Below, one piece after another: positions 55,059 to 64,000 of a DNA stretch of 64,000 nt. How positions within the stretch are numbered: position 1 is the first letter of the stretch; the number at the start of each line of letters is the position of its first letter. This DNA comes from Pisaster brevispinus (Eukaryota > Echinodermata > Asteroidea > Forcipulatida > Asteriidae). The DNA is taken from assembly GCA_023634235.1 (NCBI GenBank), contig JAMKCF010000001.1, positions 14,828,258 through 14,892,257 on the forward strand, given 5' to 3'. The notes beneath the pieces are model-generated. The model did no database searches. It was given only the letters and a program-made list of their open reading frames with translations, and was not told the origin of the DNA. Made by a program: the position numbers and the translations under genes.

Positions 55059-55802
55059 ATGCCTCCAAAAAAGGACAAAAAACGTATCGTTTCTAACGAC
55101 TCGACTGATGGTACACACGATAGCGCCATACCAACGTCTATTTCCGACAGTATACTTGTTGTAATTCGTCAAGAACTGCAAGATATGAAATGCAGCATCC
55201 AAGAGAAACTTGACATAACGAACCAGCAATCTCTTCTGTCGAGAATCACTAAAATTGAAAACGACTATCAAGAACTAGAGAAGTCTGTCAACTATACTTC
55301 TCATACCATCGAAGAGATTCAGGGTGAAAACGATTCGCTTTCATCGAACCTCGCCAACGTTACTACCAGGCTTGAGCAGGCTGATTGTAAAATTGTCAAA
55401 CTGGAGGAGGCTACACTACATTTGGAACGCTATTCAAGAAGCTACAATCTCCGTTTTGGAGGCATTCCAGAACTTGTTGATATACCCCCGTCTTATCCGT
55501 ATGAAAGAATAAAAGAAATCCTGTCAGATAAATGCAGCCTCGAGCCAGAGATTGAAAATGCACATCGCTCAGGCCGATTTCCGAAAATGCCTACAGATAA
55601 ACCTCGACACATACTGGCAAAGTTCATCTATCGCCCAGAACGTCAACAAGTACTTCTACGATGCAAAAAGGCACTGGCTGAGTGTGGAATCTACATGATT
55701 CAGGATCTCCCAGCAATTAATGCGTTTCAAGAAGGCAAGAAACCAAGCTTCCGTAATGGCCAACTTTACATCAATGGCCAAAAATATATTCCAAAGTCAT
55801 AA
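55059..55802 (+). CDS. LINE ORF1, coiled coil plus RRM-like domain, intact
   Basis: 247 residues from MPPKKDKKRIVSNDS. A long coiled coil spans about residues 35-130 (heptads with Leu/Ile, NVTTRLEQADCKIVKLEE). The RRM-like signature is LERYSRSYNLRFGGIPE, then IENAHRSGRFP, and the C-terminal RQQVLLRCKKALAECGIY and NGQLYINGQKY. This matches L1-type ORF1 RNA-binding chaperones, here combined with a Jockey/CR1-like ORF2. It is one of the few unbroken frames in the window. Confidence 0.82.
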   Translation: MPPKKDKKRIVSNDSTDGTHDSAIPTSISDSILVVIRQELQDMKCSIQEKLDITNQQSLLSRITKIENDYQELEKSVNYTSHTIEEIQGENDSLSSNLANVTTRLEQADCKIVKLEEATLHLERYSRSYNLRFGGIPELVDIPPSYPYERIKEILSDKCSLEPEIENAHRSGRFPKMPTDKPRHILAKFIYRPERQQVLLRCKKALAECGIYMIQDLPAINAFQEGKKPSFRNGQLYINGQKYIPKS

Positions 55803-56095
55803 ACTCCCCAGTCGGTCTTATCTAACCTACTTCTGTTGTAACCAATCGGTGGTCTTCAAGCGTTAATTTTCAACCATTGGTAGCAGTGCTGGTGTCAATC
55901 AGAAACTGTAATGTCTTTGTATTTCCCGTTGCCCTCTCTTAGTCTTATGTTCAACTTTTGAATTCATAATTTAGTCTGTGTTTGTAAATTGTTTTGTACC
56001 ACGTTATTTCTTGTATTGTGTTTTTCTTGTCGGTCAGCATTTTTATGAGTTTATTTTTCTTGTGCACACAAATGATCAAAGGGAAATAGGTTGTA

Positions 56096-57137
56096 ATGAA
56101 TATCGAAGAAGACGATGACATTTCATATTATTTACCTGATAGTACTCAATATTATTCCATAGAGCAATTTCCAAAGCCGGCTGATGATGGCTGTATTTCC
56201 TTACTACATGTTAGCATTAGAAGTCTTCAAAAAAATATAGATAAACTTAAAATTGTTTTAAATTCTATCAACCACACTTTTTCTTTTATTGCACTTTCTG
56301 AAACCTGTCTTAAATCATCCCCCCACAGTTACTTGTTTTTGCCTGGGTATGAGCTCATCGTGAACAACAGACAAGGCACAAAGGCTAGAGGTGGAGTTGC
56401 CCTCTATATTTCTAGTAAACTAAATATTACTGTTAGGGAAGATTTGAATATTTCAGATGACTCTCGAGTCATTATTTGTCGAAGTCCGTATTCCGAATGC
56501 AAACAACGTTATTGCAGGTGTTGTTTATAAAGCACCGTCAGCTGTTCACGATGAGTTCATGACCTCTTTTCAGATGATATGCTCTCGTTTTGACTATAAT
56601 AATAAATCTTGCATAATTTCAGGTGATTTTAACATAAATTTGCTAAATCCAACCAATCGTAGCTCCAAGTCCTTTATCGATTTATTTATTTCCTACTCCT
56701 TCCTCCCTCAAATCCACATGCCCACACGTATTACTGATACTTCTTCTACACTTATTGAAAAATGTTTATCAAACATTCTTCCCTCCTCTAAATCCGGTAT
56801 TTTAATTTCTGATATCTCAGATCATCTGCCAATTTTTATGTTTGTACAGTCTCCCAATTCAAGTGCTCCTCATAATCACAATTTATCTTTTTCTCGAAAT
56901 TTATGTAATGTGAACCTGGACAAGTTTATTGACGACTTACACTCTTTTGACTGGACTAATGTTCTTAGTTGTAATAACCCTGATACTGCTTATAATAATT
57001 TTCTGGATAGTTTTGTTTTCTTGTATGATCAAAATACTCTTTTAGTTAGACAAAACAACAATACCAAAGCTAAACATAACTCAACTACTCCCTGGATTAC
57101 ACATTCCCTTCTCAAATCCATCAAGAAAAAAGAATAA
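56096..57137 (+). pseudogene. LINE ORF2 endonuclease, one frameshift
   Basis: Starts MNIEEDDDISYY; endonuclease strands LLHVSIRSLQKN, FIALSETCLKS, ARGGVALYIS, then a frameshift near 56,460-56,530 and VIAGVVYKAPSAVHDEF, SGDFNINLLNP (catalytic), PTRITDTSSTLIEKCLSN and SDISDHLPIFMF (catalytic Asp-His). It ends by frameshift at 57,137. Confidence 0.8.
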
Positions 57138-57308
57138 ATTTTATCGTCAGTTGTTGTCAAACCTTACAACCTCACGAAAATGCAAGTACACTAAGTATAA
57201 AAAATATTTTGACTAACCTTCTACGTCTTTCAAACAAAATTACTATTCCCTGCAGTTTGAAAAAGAAAAAATAACATTCGTAATACCTGGAAGGTTATAA
57301 ATTCAGTT

Positions 57309-59036
57309 TTGAATAAAAATACTCATTCTCACGGTATTAATAGCATTATTGTAAATGGGAATTTAATTGACAAGCCAGATCAAATTGCCAATCATTTTAA
57401 TGACTACTTTATCAATATTGGTCCCAATCTTGCTAAAATGATCCAACTTACCCACTCATCTTTGCATTTCGCTGATTATATGCCTAACCCTAATTCTAAT
57501 TCGTTCTTTTTTACTCCAGTAAATGAACATGAGATTTTGGACATTGTTAACAATTTGCAAAACAAAAAAGGTTCTGGTCATGACTTGATCAATATCTCCA
57601 TTATTAAGAAGTCAATTTCGGCCATTTGTATACCTCTTGTTCATATTGTCAACATCTCCTTTATGACTGGCATTGTTCCCTCAGAAATAAAAATTGCCAA
57701 AGTCGTTCCAGTTTTTAAAAAGGGTGATCGTAACTGTATTACTAATTATAGGCCCACCTCTATTCTTTAATGTTTTTCTAAGATTTTTGAAAAATGTGTA
57801 TATGCCCGTACCATTAAGTTTCTGAATAAGTTTGATATTTTAACAAATCAACAGTTCGGTTTCCGTAGTAAACATTCTACTATTCATGCTCTCCTTGATT
57901 ATATTGATAACATTTCTAATGCAATCGATGACTCCAAACATACTCTGGGGGTGTTCCTTGGCCTTTCAAAAGCTTTTGATACAATAGACCATCAAATACT
58001 ATTGTATAAACTTTCCAACTATGGTATCCGAGGAATTCCCCTAGAGTGGTTTAGGAGTTATCTCACAGACAGGCCACAATCTGTTTCCGTCAATGGCATT
58101 AATTCCAAGTCTGATTTCCTTACATATGGTGTACCCCAAGGATCAATCCTAGGGCCTTTGTTATTTATCCTATACATTAATGATTTCACAAATTCCTCAT
58201 GTATGCTCTGATTTATACTATTTGCGGATGACTCAAATTTATTCTTTTCCCATAGTAAACCTGACTATCTTGTTAATACTGTAAACAATGAGCTTAAACT
58301 AGTTGCCTCCTGGTTCATGGTCAATAAATTGTCCCTTAATATCGCTAAAACTAATTATGTTGTTCAGTAATCAGTCAGAGGCCTACCAAGTCCTGTAAAG
58401 ATTAACGATATTATCATTACTAAAACTGATTGTTGTAAGTTTTTGGGACTTGTTGTTGACCATGGACTAACATGGAATGGTCACGTTGATTACATTTGTA
58501 AAATTATTGCTAGAAATATCGGAGTGATCAATAGGATCAAGCATTTTATGCCTGAACTGGTACTACAATCTCTTTATAATACATTGATCGGTTCTTATCT
58601 TAATTATGGGATACTTGCATAGGGAGCAAGTTCTGCTACCAATCTTAATATACTTTTTCTCTTACAGAAGCGAGCTCTTCGTATCATTAATTTTGCTGAA
58701 TTCAATACACATACAGATCCCCTTTTCTATAAATATAACATTTTAAAAGTGAAGGATATCTATCGTCTTCAGCTTGGGACCTTTATGTATCAACTCACAG
58801 ATTTACCTTCCGCCATTAAATCAATTTTTCCGTTAAATTCAGAGGTACATTCCCATTTCACTCGCCAAGCTTCTAATTATCACATTTCTTACACCCGTAC
58901 TTCCCTTGCTCATAATACTATCAAACATGAAGGACCCATGCTTTGGAACATGCTTAAGGAACAACTTAAAGCCTCCAAAAGTGTATTTATTTTTAAACGT
59001 GTCTTTAAAACTGATAGACTGAAATCTTATTGTTGA
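57309..59036 (+). pseudogene. LINE ORF2 reverse transcriptase and C-terminal part, broken
   Basis: NDYFINIGPNLAKM, VNNLQNKKGSGHDLI, VVPVFKKGDRNCITNYRPTS (57,770), then after a stop LGLSKAFDTIDHQILL (57,960; the first catalytic Asp position reads Gly-Leu, so it looks mutated), YGVPQGSILGPLLFILYIND (58,125), FADDSNLFFSH (58,220), thumb KFLGLVVDHGLTWNGH, and a C-terminal domain with QKRALRIINFAE and SEVHSHFTRQASNYHIS to 59,036. Stops near 57,768, 58,211, 58,370 and 58,621 mark decay. Confidence 0.8.
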
Positions 59037-59762
59037 TGAGTGTTTTACAGATGTAATTTGTATGCTTTGAACCAGACTACAGTGCAGACCGGAGACGGGT
59101 GGTCTCCTGCATGGGATCATTGTGTATAATATTATCACCCTTAGCCACACCTGTTAAATTCCCTGCTATGGGATCATTCGGTTTCGGTCGATACTGTATT
59201 TGTCTGTTGTGTGTGTTTTTGTCTTAAGTCCAGCCCTCTGTTTGTGTATGTTCTTTGTTTGTTTCAGTGTTTACTAATTATTCTTTGTAAACATGCATAT
59301 GCATTGAGAACTGCTGTTATATTTTGTTCATTGGTGGCTCGACTCGACCACGGACCTCTACAGTTCACTTAACATTATTTTCTATTCTCAATGCACATGC
59401 ATGTCATAGGGGACCATTGCCTACAAGCTTTGCTTCTTAATGGATCCCTCTGCAGTGTCAACATTTGTTTTGCATCTAGTTCTTCAAACCCATGTTTTGA
59501 AACGACTATTTTTCATTATTGAAATGATTTCCTTTGACTGCTGTTTGATATTGTCTTTTTGATTTTTGATACTGTGGAAATAAAATGAACCTTGAACCTT
59601 GAATTGTGTTAAAAATATATAACATGACTGTGCGTAATACATGTAGGGCCTACTGTGAGACTTTCTGTTGAAATACAAACTTTTTTTGGAAACATTCTAA
59701 ACACAAGTTATTGTATTTTGTTTATGCAATGAAAATTATGTGCTATGATTTATATAATATTA

Positions 59763-60264
59763 AGCCGTGTTCGCATTGGATTAGTGTTTTACCGAGACTG
59801 TGGTTTGGATTATTGACGTTGGTAAAGTAACCGACACGACCGGTAAAACTAACCGACTAACTTAGGACAGACACAAGAGGGCGCTATTGCCGTGACCTTT
59901 GACCGGGATGCATGACGGCGAGAGTGCAACCGAACTTCCGTCCGTGTAAATTACATGTGCGTGGGACGTATAAATACTTACATAATACGTGAACACTACG
60001 TGTGGCGCGGCGGGTCGGGGGACCGGATGTGGCTTTTTACCGGGACGGCTTTTACCCAGATCACGTTCGCACTTGACTTTTCGGCTCGGTTAAACTGACC
60101 TGGTCAATTTAACCGGGCAGACGTGGGTCGGTTAAACTACCCATTCAGGTCGGGTAAGTTACCTGGGAGGGAAACTTCCTGGGCTGTTCGCATTGGACTT
60201 AAATGGTTAAGTTACCCATTTGCTCGGTTAGTTTACCCAAAATAAGTCCAATGCGAACAGGGCT
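59763..60264. mobile_element. Harbinger-like MITE, TTA target duplication
   Basis: Ends AGCCGTGTTCGCATTGGA and, reversed, AGCCCTGTTCGCATTGGA. TTA at 59,760-59,762 and 60,265-60,267. A third inverted copy of the end lies inside at 60,184, and GGTTAAACTACCC-like motifs repeat. No ORF. Confidence 0.75.
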
Positions 60265-61414
60265 TTAGTGTCAATAAGATATTAGTTTGATACCTGATAA
60301 TTAGTTTGTTTACTGTTAATACTGTTTTTCGTTTTCAGAATACAGCACATCCAGTATCGGAATGGTTTCCAGTGAAAGATCACACACATGTTGTGCTTCT
60401 CTCCTTATTTTCTTGCTGAGTGTATGATGCACCAGAGGTAGAAATAGTACTTGACTACGGAAAACAATGTCCAAAAATCAAGCCAGCTATTTATAAAATA
60501 CAACCGACAGCTTACACTCTGCTTGACCTATTTTAACGACATCATCAAGTGTACATGTAATGAGAATCCAACTTTAATTGAATTCCTAATGAAAAATTCA
60601 AATAAACTAATTGTGATTTATTAATCAATAAAGAATCAATTTTTGTTAAAAATAAGTTTGATTCCGTGAATGGCATATTTGATAGTTGTACTTGTCTGTT
60701 CAAGCTTCGTATCGAGATCTGTAGCCAAGATGAAAAGGAAGTCGGAAAATGTCGCTACATATAAAATGAAAACATTTGACACTGCCCTTTCAAATAATAT
60801 GTACGATTTTATTTTTCACAAGAGGACGGCGTGTAATTTGATGACGTCATCAATGACAGACACAATGGATTAGTACAATCTATACGTTGTCTGAACGGTC
60901 TTGGTAAATTAAACACGTGCTGCAAAAAATGTGACCCGTTTGACCTTAACTTCCGTTTCAAACCGGAAGTCGAAATTTAATGTTTCAAAAAAGCACAACT
61001 TCTGAACCACACATTGGGTTTTGACAATCGATGCATCATTGGGAAGGTGTAACAAGTGAAGAAACGATACACAGATTTATACCCCATTTGACCTTGACTT
61101 CCGATTCAAACCAAAAGTTAATATTTATTATTCGAAAAAATAATAACTTCTTTTCCAAACATTAGATTTTTACAATATATAAATCATCGTAATTGTCTTC
61201 ACAAACATAGCAAACGCTAAACAAAGTGTGACCCAATTCGACCTTGACTTCCAGTTTAAACCGGCAGTTGAAGTATTACATTGGAAAACAATCTAACTTC
61301 TGAACCAAACATTGGGTTGATATGGTAAAATGTCGTCACCAGTTCATTCAATCACAATGTGACATCACTCACGAACACCTGTGTGTTTGTTGTTTACAAA
61401 CACTGTATGTCTAG

Positions 61415-62079
61415 TTCTTGTTGGTTTCGTCATTGTTGGAAAGAAGGATTGAGAAGCTAGAGTATCAGCAAAGTTTTTTACTGCATTGTCTGTTTCGGAA
61501 TCCAGTAAGTTAATATTAAAGTCTCCCATATTGTAGCATTTTTTATTTTCATTGTTTAATTTACCGAAAATGTCATCCAAATGATCTGTGAATCCACTAC
61601 ATAAAGCACTGGGTGGTCTATATAAAACCCCAATAATAATATTTCTGTGGGAAGTGTTCACAACCTCAATGAAACATGATTCAATATCAGAATTATTAAT
61701 AAATAAATCATTACAAGTCTTATAAGCGACTCGATGCTTAATATACAACGCTACCCCTCCAACCCTTTGATTTTTCCTACAAGAGTCTTCAATGGAATAA
61801 TTGTCAATTTGGATAAGGAGGTCATTAATATACGTTAGCCAGGTTTTTGATATTCCAATGACAGAAAAACAATCTTTTGAGAGGATAATATAGTTAATAA
61901 TATGTGAAACATTTTTTTGTAAACTTCATATGCAAGAGTTTCAAACCAGTATTTGCATTAAAGTCATTAAGGAATCGGCATTGGTTACAGTACTCACAGC
62001 TTATGTTAGGTGTTTCAAAATTAAAATCTGGGTCAATACTTGGGCTAAGAACAGCTTCACTATTTGTTTGTTGTGCCAT
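61415..62079 (-). pseudogene. LINE ORF2 N-terminus and endonuclease, damaged
   Basis: Start at 62,079 (MAQQTNSEAVLSPS), a Cys-containing leader (ISCEYCNQCRFLND), then LKLLHM where the endonuclease begins. A short deleted or shifted stretch follows (about 61,910-61,760), then VALYIKHRVAYKTCND, IIIGVLYRPPSALCSGF and MGDFNINLLDSETDN (the usual Ser/Ala-Gly-Asp block with Met). At 61,415 the frame passes into the 47,172 piece. Confidence 0.72.
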
Positions 62080-62279
62080 AAGTTAACAATTTAGCCAAAC
62101 AACTAGGTGATAAGTATAATCGGACCGAGGTTACTTGTAAAACACGCATAGCCAAACACAAAAACAACATATAACAATTGAACATATTATAACAGTAATT
62201 GAACTGATTGAAACTCTTGGATGTAGCGAGATATCAATGAAGTGGTGTTAAATACACAAAAAACTCAGCTGTGCAGTGG

Positions 62280-63080
62280 TTAGGTTGGGTAAAAACAGTT
62301 GGAATCAATTGATATCTCCTCCCCTGGTCGATGTGTCTTGAATGCGCCCAGGTGTAGTTTCAACTTAATTACAGGTGGAATAGAGAAAGGAATATACGCA
62401 AAGTGCACTCTGTCGTCTTTACGAATTTCCTGTAGCTCATTTTCCCTCAGTCGTTTTCTTACGTGTCGAACTCGTTCAGTGACATCGTCTGTGATGAAAA
62501 CTTTGGACTTCTTAAATGTTTTATTTCGGAGGCATTTTGATGCATTTTTGAGGATGTACTCACGATCCCCAGAACGGAGTAGTTTGCAGTGAATTGGCCG
62601 GGGTCGTGATGAGGAACTAGCGGTTGGTCGATGTCCAGGGGTACGGTGGGCCCTTTCAATTTCTATGTCTCGGCCACTATCTAGCTGCATGTGATCTGCG
62701 ATGAAGTCAGACATGAAATTCTCACATTGTTGGTCTCCCTCTGAACCCTCTGGAGTTCCATATAAGATGATATTGTTGCGTCGGCTACGATTTTGAAGAT
62801 CATCTATCTGGTTCTTCGGGATAGAGATTTCATCGTAGTTGGCATCGTGGCGACGGTTGATGTGCGGAAGGATGGTCTTCCTCCAATTTTCCACCTCTGA
62901 CATTGCCGATTTAAGGTTTTCAATTTCGGAATGTTGAGTTTGTGTTTTTGCAACAACTTCATGAAGTTTGACTTCAAGACCGGTAAGTCTGGATTCCAAT
63001 GAGTCTGGTGATAAAATTTTGTCCAGCTTTGCGTTGATTGTGGTGATGTGGCCCACGCAAGCAGTTGTAATCAGCGCCAT
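62280..63080 (-). CDS. LINE ORF1, coiled coil plus RRM-like domain, intact
   Basis: 266 residues from MALITTACVGHITT. Coiled coil about residues 10-75 (LESRLTGLEVKLHEVVAK), then LQNRSRRNNIILYGTPEGSE (RRM start), IEIERAHRTPGHRPT, REYILKNASKCLRN and a C-terminal VFITDDVTERVRHVRKRL. It is the same fold as 55,059-55,802 but clearly a different subfamily. It would bind element RNA. No stops or shifts. Confidence 0.82.
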   Translation of the reverse strand: MALITTACVGHITTINAKLDKILSPDSLESRLTGLEVKLHEVVAKTQTQHSEIENLKSAMSEVENWRKTILPHINRRHDANYDEISIPKNQIDDLQNRSRRNNIILYGTPEGSEGDQQCENFMSDFIADHMQLDSGRDIEIERAHRTPGHRPTASSSSRPRPIHCKLLRSGDREYILKNASKCLRNKTFKKSKVFITDDVTERVRHVRKRLRENELQEIRKDDRVHFAYIPFSIPPVIKLKLHLGAFKTHRPGEEISIDSNCFYPT

Positions 63081-63429
63081 TATGCGTTGAAGTGCTCAAC
63101 TCCGAGGGCTGCACATTTTGGCCTCGTTAAGAAGCTCTTTTCTTGCTTGTTTTTGACGTTTTGGGTGATTCAGTTGAGTCTGACATGTTTGAAATATGAC
63201 CAGTTGATGAAATTTGTAGTGAAGACTATAATTATGGCGAGATCTAATTAACTTTTGTAAAAATCGGGGAGCGATTCTGAAAGACGTCCACCTACTCACT
63301 CAACCATCTTGAAACTTGCAGGCAATATGTATCTTGTTAGAGTCAAAAAGATGAACCAAAACTGACCAATCACGAAGCAGCTAGGCGGTCACATGACCAA
63401 AATCACCTACCATAGCAAAGTTATTATAT

Positions 63430-63490
63430 CCGACCGATGTTTGGCAATTTTAACTGCAGTTAAAATCGCCAAACATTGGCCGGATAGAAT
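63430..63490. repeat. Imperfect palindrome, ~58 bp
   Basis: ATCCGACCGATGTTTGGC, ATTTTAACTGCAGTTAAAAT at the centre, and GCCAAACATTGGCCGGAT form a near-perfect inverted repeat. It may be the core of a small MITE or simply a hairpin. Confidence 0.7.
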
Positions 63491-63835
63491 AATTTTGTGT
63501 ACAAATAAGCACAATTCCTACGACTAAAGATGTTTATTTGTCACTATATGGGGCTATTTCCTGGTCCTGTGCAGTAATTGAGCCCTAAAATCACGCATGA
63601 ACATGCATCAGATTTCATGATTTTCGGCTCGCGTTCATGCTGTTTGCCCCAGACCAGGCCGCGACCGGGTCAGTCAATTTTTTTTGCCACCCATAAAATA
63701 CAACGAAATTACAAAATTTTAAAGCCAAAATAACAACCAATATGTAGGTTACCTTTAAATAACGTAAGATTTGGCGTTAGAGTGGTATTTGTGCCGTAAA
63801 AACTTGTAATTTCTTCAATTTTTCCAGCGAAGGTA

Positions 63836-64000
63836 AAAACATTCACTAATTCGGAAAAACAAACATGACGGATCCTCCAGAGGATTTTCCACTACGTCAT
63901 CATCGTCGACAGCCAATCAGAATGCAAATTTATGGGGATTTCCCCAGCGCCCATGAAGTAGACGCGGAACAGAAATCTGGCAGAAAATGGCGGCCGCGAT
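63836..64000 (+). promoter_or_regulatory. Promoter-like segment at the window edge
   Basis: Within 60 bases lie AGCCAATCAG (CCAAT box, 63,911-63,920), ATGCAAAT (octamer, 63,922-63,929) and GGGGATTTCCCC (kappa-B-like, 63,934-63,945), with CTACGTCA (CRE-like) just upstream. An AAAATGGCGGCCGC at 63,986-63,999 has the look of a strong start codon with an Ala-rich N-terminus. Local GC content rises. A host gene starting here and running out of the window is plausible. Confidence 0.4.

Larger units (their letters stand above)
54890..59605 (+). mobile_element. LINE of the Jockey/CR1 group, two ORFs, inserted in the Helitron-like element
   Basis: ORF1 (55,059-55,802), spacer, ORF2 (56,096 to about 59,035), then a 3' end with ATAAAATGAACCTTGAACCT and a short GAACCTT repeat. 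Nearly full length, but ORF2 has several frameshifts and stops. It is absent from the inverted sister element. The 5' boundary is approximate. Confidence 0.8.
47173..61414 (+). mobile_element. Helitron-like element, 14.2 kb, with many nested insertions
   Basis: Starts TTAGGTGTTCGGGC after an A and ends CTAG before a T. The 3' hairpin GTGTTTGT/ACAAACAC is at 61,383-61,403, 11 bases from the end. Removing it joins the two LINE halves in frame with no target duplication. About 4 kb is original element; the rest is the foldback element (48,633-53,600), a LINE (~54.9-59.6 kb), two MITEs and others. Same subfamily as 36,121-44,237 but in opposite orientation. Confidence 0.8.
61415..63300 (-). mobile_element. 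LINE, 5' half (continues at 47,172)
   Basis: ORF1 at 63,080-62,280, then ORF2 start and endonuclease to 61,415, where the Helitron-like element begins. The 5' boundary near 63,300 is approximate. Confidence 0.75.

Noticed and set aside
63866..64000. Plus-strand frame MTDPPEDFPLRHH open to the window edge
   Set aside because: It runs through the promoter-like sites and has low-complexity composition; the ATG near 63,988 is the better candidate start.

Overview
This is animal nuclear DNA, not bacterial. Evidence: split genes with GT/AG introns, LINE, LTR, DNA-transposon and Helitron-type elements, tRNA-derived repeats, high AT content, and no operon-like gene packing. The mix (Tx1-like and CR1-like LINEs, a Gypsy element, a LINE with a PHD finger and a 2A-like peptide) suits a marine invertebrate such as an echinoderm, hemichordate or lancelet. 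The species cannot be named from this window. Almost everything here is mobile DNA inserted into mobile DNA; no intact ordinary host gene is visible.

Layout. 0.8-3.7 kb: a minus-strand multi-exon gene with a DDE-transposase-like core, broken by a frameshift. 4.8-10.4 kb: a plus-strand L1/Tx1-like LINE whose middle is replaced by eleven tandem ~255-bp units, each with a tRNA-like sequence. 10.4-28.6 kb: one nested stack. An ORF with a coiled coil and an SGNH-hydrolase-like domain (minus) is split by a Gypsy LTR element (11,828-28,407, duplicated CTCT). The Gypsy gag is split by a 6.9-kb DNA transposon (20,017-26,882, duplicated TA), and the Gypsy 3' part holds a 3.55-kb Helitron-like element (12,221-15,774). 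The DNA transposon has inverted arrays of ~115-bp repeats inside its ends and carries a gene with a DNA-methyltransferase-like fold. The Gypsy pol has a TatD-nuclease fragment where integrase should follow RNase H.

28.8-45.3 kb: a head-to-tail chain of Helitron-like elements, all in minus orientation, built of short repeats with a hairpin and TGACGTCA palindromes; one of them contains a CR1-like LINE. 45.3-47.2 kb plus 61.4-63.3 kb: two halves of one minus-strand LINE, separated by a 14.2-kb plus-strand Helitron-like element (47,173-61,414) that is an inverted copy of the one at 36.1-44.2 kb. That element in turn contains a foldback element (48,633-53,600) with another LINE and MITEs inside it, a further plus-strand LINE (~55-59.6 kb) and a Harbinger-like MITE. 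The last 150 bases look like a promoter running out of the window.

Three nested insertions (Gypsy into the SGNH ORF, DNA transposon into gag, large Helitron-like element into a LINE) can be checked internally: removing the insert and one target duplication, where there is one, rejoins the reading frame. This makes their boundaries unusually secure.
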